Shown here piece by piece: positions 5,739-10,229 of a stretch of 10,229 bases of DNA (its first letter is position 1; each line of letters opens with the position of its first letter). The translations under genes were made by a program, and so were the position numbers. The stretch is from contig JAFGTZ010000173.1 in assembly GCA_016938795.1 (NCBI GenBank), positions 1-10,229 of the forward strand. The letters are read 5' to 3'. The notes below the pieces were generated by a model. The model was given only the letters and a program-made list of their open reading frames with translations, was not told the DNA's origin and ran no database searches. The stretch comes from Chromatiaceae bacterium. GTDB lineage: Bacteria > Pseudomonadota > Gammaproteobacteria > Chromatiales > Chromatiaceae.

Positions 5739-8027
5739 ATGGCCATCCCGACCGCTTCCGCTCAAGCCCTGCCCGAGCCCCTGCGCCGCATTCTCGAGGC
5801 GCGTCATCACGATCCCTTCGAGGTTCTTGGCCCGCATGCCGAGGGCGAGCGTCTGGTGGTGCGGGCCTTTCTGCCCCAGGCCGAGACGGCGCGCCTGGTT
5901 GAGGCCGATGCCCCCATGCAGCGCATCGAAGGCAGCGACTTCTTTATCTGGGAGGGCGAGCCCGAGGCGCTTCCCGAGCGCTATCGCATCGCCTGGCGCG
6001 ATGCCGCCGGCGTCGAGCACTGCGCCCACGATCCCTATTGTTTCCCCGAGCAGCTCGGCGACTTCGATCTGCATCTCTTCGGCGAGGGTCGTCACTGGCA
6101 CGCCTACCGTTTTCTTGGCGCCCATCCGCTGGAGGTGGAAGGTATCAAGGGGGTGCGTTTCGCGGTCTGGGCGCCAAACGCCGAGCGCGTCAGCGTGGTG
6201 GGTGATTTCAACGGCTGGGATGGCCGCGCGCATCCCATGCGGGTGCGCGGCGGCGCCGGGGTCTGGGAACTCTTCCTTCCCGGCCTGAGCGCTGGTGAAC
6301 TCTACAAGTACGAGATTCGCGACCATCACACCCATGTGCATGTCAAGATCGACCCCTATGCGCAGGCCTTTCAGGAGCGCCCCGAGACCGCCGGCTATAT
6401 CTGCTCGCCAAGCGCCTATCGCTGGCAGGATGCCGAGTGGATGGAGGAGCGCGCACGCCTCAACTGGCAGCATTGTCCGCTCTCGGTCTACGAGGTGCAT
6501 CTGGGCTCCTGGCAGCAGAGCGCCGATGGCGGCTTTCTCAACTATCGCACGCTCGCCAAGCAGCTCGCCGATCATGTCGAGGCGCTCGGCTTTACCCATA
6601 TCGAACTCCTGCCCATCACCGAGCATCCGCTCGATGCCTCCTGGGGCTATCAGTGCACCGGCTATTTCGCGCCGACCTCGCGCTTCGGCTCGCCGGACGA
6701 CTTCCGCTTTTTTGTCGATTATCTGCACCAGCGCGGCATCGGCGTACTGCTCGATTGGGTGCCCGCGCACTTTCCCAAGGACGGTTACGCGCTCGCTCGC
6801 TTCGATGGCACGGCGCTCTATGAGCATGCCGACCCGCGCCTTGGCGAACATCGCGACTGGGGCACGCTGATTTTCAATTTCGGGCGCAACGAGGTACGCA
6901 ACTTCCTGCTCTCGAGCGCGCTCTACTGGCTCGATGAATTCCACATCGACGGGCTGCGCGTCGATGCCGTAGCCTCCATGCTCTATCTCGATTATTCGCG
7001 CAATGCCGGTGAGTGGATTCCCAACAAATACGGCGGCAATGAGAATCTGGATGCGGTCGATTTCATCCGCCAGCTCAATGCGGTCACCCACGAGCAGCAT
7101 CCCGGCTCGCTCATGATCGCCGAGGAGTCCACCGCCTGGCCGGCGGTGTCGCGCCCGACCTATCTCGGCGGTCTGGGCTTCAGCATGAAATGGAACATGG
7201 GCTGGATGCACGACACCCTGTCCTACATGGCGAAGGATCCGATCTACCGCCATTTCCATCACGACATGCTCACCTTCGGGCTGCTCTATGCCTTCACCGA
7301 GAACTTCGTGCTGCCCTTCTCGCACGACGAGGTGGTGCATGGCAAACAGTCCATGCTCGACAAAATGCCGGGCGACGCCTGGCAAAAATTCGCGAGCCTG
7401 CGCCTGCTCTACACCTTCATGTTCAGCTATCCGGGCAAGAAACTGCTCTTTCAGGGCTGCGAATTCGCCCAGGGACGCGAGTGGAATTTCGACGCCGCGC
7501 TCGATTGGGATCTGCTCGAACGCCCCCAGCATCAGGGCGTGCAGCAACTGGTCGCCGATCTCAACCAGCTCTATCGCGAGCTGCCTGCGCTGCACGATCT
7601 GGACTTCGACAGTAGCGGTTTCGAATGGGTGGATTGCCACGACAACTCGCAGTCGGTGCTGAGTTATCTGCGCAAGGATCGCTCGGGGCGCTCCATCGTT
7701 GCCGGGGTGTTCAACTTTACTCCGGTGCCGCGCGAGAACTATCGTATCGGCGTGCCCGAGCCGGGTTTCTATCGCGAGGCGGTCAATTCCGATGCCGAGT
7801 CCTATGGCGGCAGCAATGTCGGTAATCAGGGCGGCGTCGAGGCGGAGGCGCTGCCCTGGATGGGTCGCCCCTATTCCATTCCCATCGCGCTGCCGCCGCT
7901 CGGCGGGCTGATCTTCGTGCGCGAGCCGCTGGCGCCCGATGTCGAGCAGGACGCCGCCGAGGTCGATGAGACGGAGAGTGCTCCAGTGGCGGCGTCGGGC
8001 GCGAATCAGGCCGACACGGATGCCTGA
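5739..8027 (+). CDS. glgB: 1,4-alpha-glucan (glycogen) branching enzyme
   Basis: A 762-residue GH13 enzyme that cuts alpha-1,4-glucan chains and rejoins them through alpha-1,6 bonds, making glycogen branched. Layout: an N-terminal domain with DPFEVLGPH (25-33), a CBM48 domain (about 130-225) containing VRFAVWAPNAERVSVVGDFN, the catalytic barrel (about 250-600), and an all-beta C-terminal domain. Catalytic residues line up with E. coli Asp405, Glu458 and Asp526 at Asp409 (DGLRVDAV), Glu462 (AEEST) and Asp530 (FSHDEVVHGK). It is longer than E. coli GlgB (728 residues), partly because of an acidic, Ala/Asp/Glu-rich tail after residue 730 that looks disordered. The Shine-Dalgarno GGAGG is 12 bases from the ATG, longer than ideal, but no better start exists. 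Its last eight bases overlap the DUF2288 gene, so it leads a rightward operon. Confidence 0.97.
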   Translation: MAIPTASAQALPEPLRRILEARHHDPFEVLGPHAEGERLVVRAFLPQAETARLVEADAPMQRIEGSDFFIWEGEPEALPERYRIAWRDAAGVEHCAHDPYCFPEQLGDFDLHLFGEGRHWHAYRFLGAHPLEVEGIKGVRFAVWAPNAERVSVVGDFNGWDGRAHPMRVRGGAGVWELFLPGLSAGELYKYEIRDHHTHVHVKIDPYAQAFQERPETAGYICSPSAYRWQDAEWMEERARLNWQHCPLSVYEVHLGSWQQSADGGFLNYRTLAKQLADHVEALGFTHIELLPITEHPLDASWGYQCTGYFAPTSRFGSPDDFRFFVDYLHQRGIGVLLDWVPAHFPKDGYALARFDGTALYEHADPRLGEHRDWGTLIFNFGRNEVRNFLLSSALYWLDEFHIDGLRVDAVASMLYLDYSRNAGEWIPNKYGGNENLDAVDFIRQLNAVTHEQHPGSLMIAEESTAWPAVSRPTYLGGLGFSMKWNMGWMHDTLSYMAKDPIYRHFHHDMLTFGLLYAFTENFVLPFSHDEVVHGKQSMLDKMPGDAWQKFASLRLLYTFMFSYPGKKLLFQGCEFAQGREWNFDAALDWDLLERPQHQGVQQLVADLNQLYRELPALHDLDFDSSGFEWVDCHDNSQSVLSYLRKDRSGRSIVAGVFNFTPVPRENYRIGVPEPGFYREAVNSDAESYGGSNVGNQGGVEAEALPWMGRPYSIPIALPPLGGLIFVREPLAPDVEQDAAEVDETESAPVAASGANQADTDA

Positions 8028-8319
8028 GCACGACGCCATGCGGCTGCGCCAGCGGCTGAACCAGGAAACCGCGCGGCTTGCCTGGGCGGAGTTGCAGCGC
8101 TTCTTCGCACAGGGGCGGGTGCTGCGGGTGCGCGGCGGGCTTGATCTGATCGAGATGGCCGTGCGCATGGCGTGCGACGAGGCCGGGGCCCTGGCGCCGG
8201 CGCTTGAGAGTGGCGACCTGGCGCGCGTCAGCGACGAGGAGGCGCGCGACTGGATAGGGCGCGATGCCGAGGTCTGGGCCCTGGTGGTCAAGCCCTGGGT
8301 GCTGGTGCAGGAGACCTGA
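8020..8319 (+). CDS. DUF2288 family protein
   Basis: A 99-residue protein of unknown function matching the DUF2288 pattern: LNQETARLAWAELQRFFAQG near the N-terminus, GGLDLIEMAVRMACDE in the middle, RVSDEEARDW, and a conserved C-terminal ending WALVVKPWVLVQ. It is a small, mostly helical, soluble protein with no signal peptide or membrane segment. The ATG at 8020 overlaps the end of glgB by 8 bases, fitting translational coupling. A second ATG at 8038 is also possible, and neither has a strong Shine-Dalgarno. An in-frame start at 7939 would run inside glgB and add residues unlike the family. The stop abuts the next gene's GTG with no gap. Context gives no clear role, and linkage to glgB may only reflect shared transcription. 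Confidence 0.85.
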   Translation: MPEHDAMRLRQRLNQETARLAWAELQRFFAQGRVLRVRGGLDLIEMAVRMACDEAGALAPALESGDLARVSDEEARDWIGRDAEVWALVVKPWVLVQET

Positions 8320-8766
8320 GTGCGGATCTGGGTCGATGCCGATGCCTGTCCGCGGGTGATCCGCGATATTCTTTTTCGCGCCGTCGAGCGGGTCGGCGTG
8401 CGGCTGACGCTGGTGTCGAACCAGGCGCAGAGCACGCCGCCCTCGCCGCTGATCCAGTCGATCCGCGTGGCGCAGGGCTTCGATGTGGCCGATGCCGAGA
8501 TTGTGCGTCGGCTCAGCCCGGGCGATCTGGTGATTACCGCCGACATTCCGCTCGCCGCCGAGGTGATCGAACGTGGCGGCCATGCCTTGAATCCGCGCGG
8601 CGAGTGCTATACCACTGAAAATATTCGCGAGCGTTTGAACCTGCGCGATTTCATGGATGGTCTGCGCTCCAGCGGCGTGGCGACCGGTGGTCCCTCGGCC
8701 CTGGGTCCGCGCGAGCGGCAGGCCTTCGCCAACGCGCTTGATCGTTTTTTGGCGCGTGCGCGATAA
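8320..8766 (+). CDS. YaiI/YqxD (UPF0178, DUF188) family protein
   Basis: A 148-residue protein of the UPF0178/DUF188 family (E. coli YaiI, Bacillus YqxD). Seen motifs are VDADACP (5-11) near the start, the GDLVITADIPLA strand-loop, ERGGHALNPRGE and the C-terminal LGPRERQAFANALDRFL. The family is related to the PIN/NYN nuclease fold, and the spaced aspartates (VDAD, TAD) could form a metal site, but I know of no well-established function. The start is GTG, directly after the upstream stop (TGA GTG), with GGAG about 6 bases before it. Length is normal for the family. A 25-base gap follows before nnrU, so it belongs to the glgB-led run. Family assignment is secure; nuclease activity is a structural analogy only. 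Confidence 0.92.
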   Translation: MRIWVDADACPRVIRDILFRAVERVGVRLTLVSNQAQSTPPSPLIQSIRVAQGFDVADAEIVRRLSPGDLVITADIPLAAEVIERGGHALNPRGECYTTENIRERLNLRDFMDGLRSSGVATGGPSALGPRERQAFANALDRFLARAR

Positions 8767-8791
8767 ATCGCCTTAACCGGAGGTTCCTCTC

Positions 8792-9364
8792 ATGGCTGTG
8801 CTGATTCTGGGCTTGTTCCTGTTTCTGGGCACGCACTCGGTCTCGATGGTGCGCCCGAGTCTACGCGAGCAGCTCATCGAGCGGCTCGGCCCCACCCCCT
8901 GGCAGGCCGGCTATGCGCTGCTCTCGCTCATCGGCATCCTGCTGGTGGGCTGGGGCTACGCTCTGGCCGGGCAGGCGCCCCTGGTGCTCTGGATGCCGCC
9001 GGCCTGGCTGTTTTACCTCAATCTGCTGCTGATGCTGCCGGTGTTCACACTGCTCTTTGCCGCCTATCTGCCGGGGCGCATCCAGACGGCGGTGAAGCAT
9101 CCCATGCTGCTCGCGGTCAAGATCTGGGCCTTCTCCCATCTGCTGGTCAATGGCGCCCTGGCCGATGTGCTGCTCTTCGGCGCCTTTCTGGCCTGGGCGG
9201 TGGCCGAGCGCATTTCGCTGCGCCGTCGGGCGGGGCCGCCCGTGCAGGGCGCGCCAGCGGGACGGCTGAACGACGCCATCGCCCTTATCGGCGGTCTGGT
9301 GCTCTATCTGCTGTTTCTGTTCTGGCTGCATGACGCGCTCTTTGGCGTGGCGCCGCTCGGCTGA
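8792..9364 (+). CDS. NnrU family integral membrane protein
   Basis: A 190-residue inner-membrane protein with about five hydrophobic segments (roughly 2-15, 40-58, 70-92, 106-138 possibly as two, and 163-180). It carries NnrU-domain features: LFLFLGTHSV at the N-terminus and the conserved KHPMLLAVKIWAFSHLLVNG (102-121) followed by LLFGAFLAWAV. NnrU was named from a nitric-oxide-regulated gene of Rhodobacter needed for denitrification; the same domain occurs in plant and cyanobacterial 15-cis-zeta-carotene isomerase (Z-ISO), where conserved histidines bind heme. His103 and His116 are candidate ligands. The ATG has GGAGG 8 bases upstream (8779-8783). The stop overlaps the moaE ATG by one base (TGATG). 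Whether this copy serves nitrogen oxide metabolism or another role cannot be told from sequence. Confidence 0.9.
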   Translation: MAVLILGLFLFLGTHSVSMVRPSLREQLIERLGPTPWQAGYALLSLIGILLVGWGYALAGQAPLVLWMPPAWLFYLNLLLMLPVFTLLFAAYLPGRIQTAVKHPMLLAVKIWAFSHLLVNGALADVLLFGAFLAWAVAERISLRRRAGPPVQGAPAGRLNDAIALIGGLVLYLLFLFWLHDALFGVAPLG

Positions 9365-10229
9365 TGGCCCAACAGCGCCTCTCCCAGGCGTACGCGCCAA
9401 GCGTGCGCATCCAGACCCAGGCCTTCGACAGCCAGGCTGAGCTTGGCCGGCTGGAATCACTGCATGCCGGCGTGGGGGCGGTGGTGAGCTTTGTTGGTCT
9501 GATGCGCGATTTCAACGCGGGGCAGGGGGTCGAGCGGTTGGTGCTGGAGCACTATCCGGGCATGACCGAGAAGGCGCTCACGGCCTTGGCCGAGGAGGCC
9601 GCAGCGCGCTGGGAGCTGGCGGGGCTCACACTCATCCATCGCGTGGGCGAACTGCTTCCCGGCGATCCTATCGTCTTCGTTGGGGTGGCGAGCGCGCATC
9701 GCGGCGCGGCCTTTCGCGCCTGCGAATTTCTGATCGACGCGCTCAAGACCCGCGCCCCCTTCTGGAAAAAGGAGCGCAGCGCCGAGGGCGAACACTGGGT
9801 CGAGGCGCACCCGAGCGATGCCGAGGCGGCCGATCGCTGGGAGTCGGGCGACTGTGAGGGCGACGATTCTGCACACATGGCCCGGGAGCTTGAGGAGAGC
9901 GAGCAGCGGTTGCGCGCGCTCATCAACGCCACGCCCGACATCATCTGTTTCAAGGACGGCCAGGGGCGCTGGCTGGAGGCCAACGAGGCCGATCTGGAGC
10001 TGTTCGCGCTGAGTCATGTCGCCTATCGCGGCAAGACCGACCGGGAGCTGGCCGAGGACACCCATCCCATCTATCGTCATGCCTTTCTCAACTGCGAGGC
10101 GAGCGATGAGGCCGCCTGGCAGGCCGCCCGGCTGTCGCGCGCCGAGGAGGTTATTCAGCGCCCGGATGGGGTGCGCAAGGTCTACGACGTCATCAAGGTG
10201 CCGATCTTCGAGCCCGACGGTAGCCGCAA
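9364..10229 (+). CDS. moaE: MoaE-PAS fusion: molybdopterin synthase catalytic subunit joined to a PAS sensor domain (right end missing)
   Basis: An open frame of 288 codons without a stop before the edge. Residues 13-159 are a complete MoaE, the subunit that inserts two sulfurs from MoaD thiocarboxylate into precursor Z to make molybdopterin. Matches to E. coli MoaE at a constant offset of nine are Arg48 (GLMRDF), His112-Arg113 (SAHR), catalytic Lys128 (LKTRAPFW) and Lys135. The family normally ends near RW, here residue 159. This protein instead continues through a short acidic linker (160-172), a helix (ARELEESEQRLRALI, 173-187) and a PAS domain from about 188 (NATPDIICFKDGQGRWLEAN) that still runs at the edge. 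The frame was checked codon by codon. An internal ATG at 9877 lacks a good Shine-Dalgarno. The start overlaps nnrU (TGATG). No moaD is adjacent. Output domains, perhaps kinase or GGDEF, would lie beyond. Confidence 0.9.
   Translation, partial: MAQQRLSQAYAPSVRIQTQAFDSQAELGRLESLHAGVGAVVSFVGLMRDFNAGQGVERLVLEHYPGMTEKALTALAEEAAARWELAGLTLIHRVGELLPGDPIVFVGVASAHRGAAFRACEFLIDALKTRAPFWKKERSAEGEHWVEAHPSDAEAADRWESGDCEGDDSAHMARELEESEQRLRALINATPDIICFKDGQGRWLEANEADLELFALSHVAYRGKTDRELAEDTHPIYRHAFLNCEASDEAAWQAARLSRAEEVIQRPDGVRKVYDVIKVPIFEPDGSR

Noticed and set aside
7939..8019. Earlier start for the DUF2288 gene inside glgB
   Set aside because: The added residues are Arg-rich shadow translation of glgB; the DUF2288 domain starts only after the ATG at 8020 or 8038.
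5706..8546. A 946-codon open frame on the minus strand antisense to glgB, DUF2288 and the start of yaiI
   Set aside because: The plus-strand genes are unmistakable with catalytic motifs intact. The antisense product is low-complexity-like, matches no family I know, and such frames are expected opposite GC-rich genes with strong third-position bias.

Overview
This window is GC-rich bacterial chromosome. The product set (GlgC, GlgB, ThiS, ThiG, TrmB, DUF2288, YaiI/YqxD, NnrU, MoaE) fits a gammaproteobacterium. The mix of glycogen genes, heptamer repeats and PAS signalling suggests a purple sulfur bacterium (Chromatiaceae-like), but this is an inference from style and no phylogenetic marker was computed. 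The left ~700 bases look visibly less GC-rich than the rest and hold accessory defence and toxin-antitoxin genes. The remainder is mostly housekeeping.

Layout. Two opposed transcription units diverge from a control region at 5515-5738. Leftward (minus strand): glgC, thiS, thiG and trmB run closely spaced, with a heptanucleotide tandem array between thiS and thiG. trmB ends in a strong hairpin. After it comes a gap with a REP-like palindrome. Then an accessory operon reads hsdM (type I DNA methyltransferase), a DUF4258 toxin-like gene, a YgiT/MqsA-type zinc-finger antitoxin-like gene, and a HicB-like gene cut by the left edge. The first three are joined by 4-base overlaps (GTGA, ATGA). Rightward (plus strand): glgB, DUF2288, yaiI/yqxD, nnrU and a moaE gene overlap or nearly abut, so they look like one transcript.

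How they work together. GlgC makes ADP-glucose and GlgB branches the glycogen polymer, so the divergent control region may co-ordinate glycogen storage. ThiS carries sulfur to ThiG for the thiamine thiazole ring. TrmB makes m7G46 in tRNA. HsdM would protect DNA from a restriction complex whose hsdS and hsdR are not visible and may lie to the left.

The most unusual object is at the right edge. A complete MoaE (molybdopterin synthase large subunit), with its expected catalytic residues, runs on in frame without a stop into a short helical linker and a PAS sensor domain that continues past the window. This would be a molybdenum-cofactor enzyme fused to a signalling protein. Next in interest are the toxin-antitoxin-like pair translationally embedded behind hsdM, and the heptamer array that supplies the thiS stop codon and occupies the thiG ribosome-binding region.
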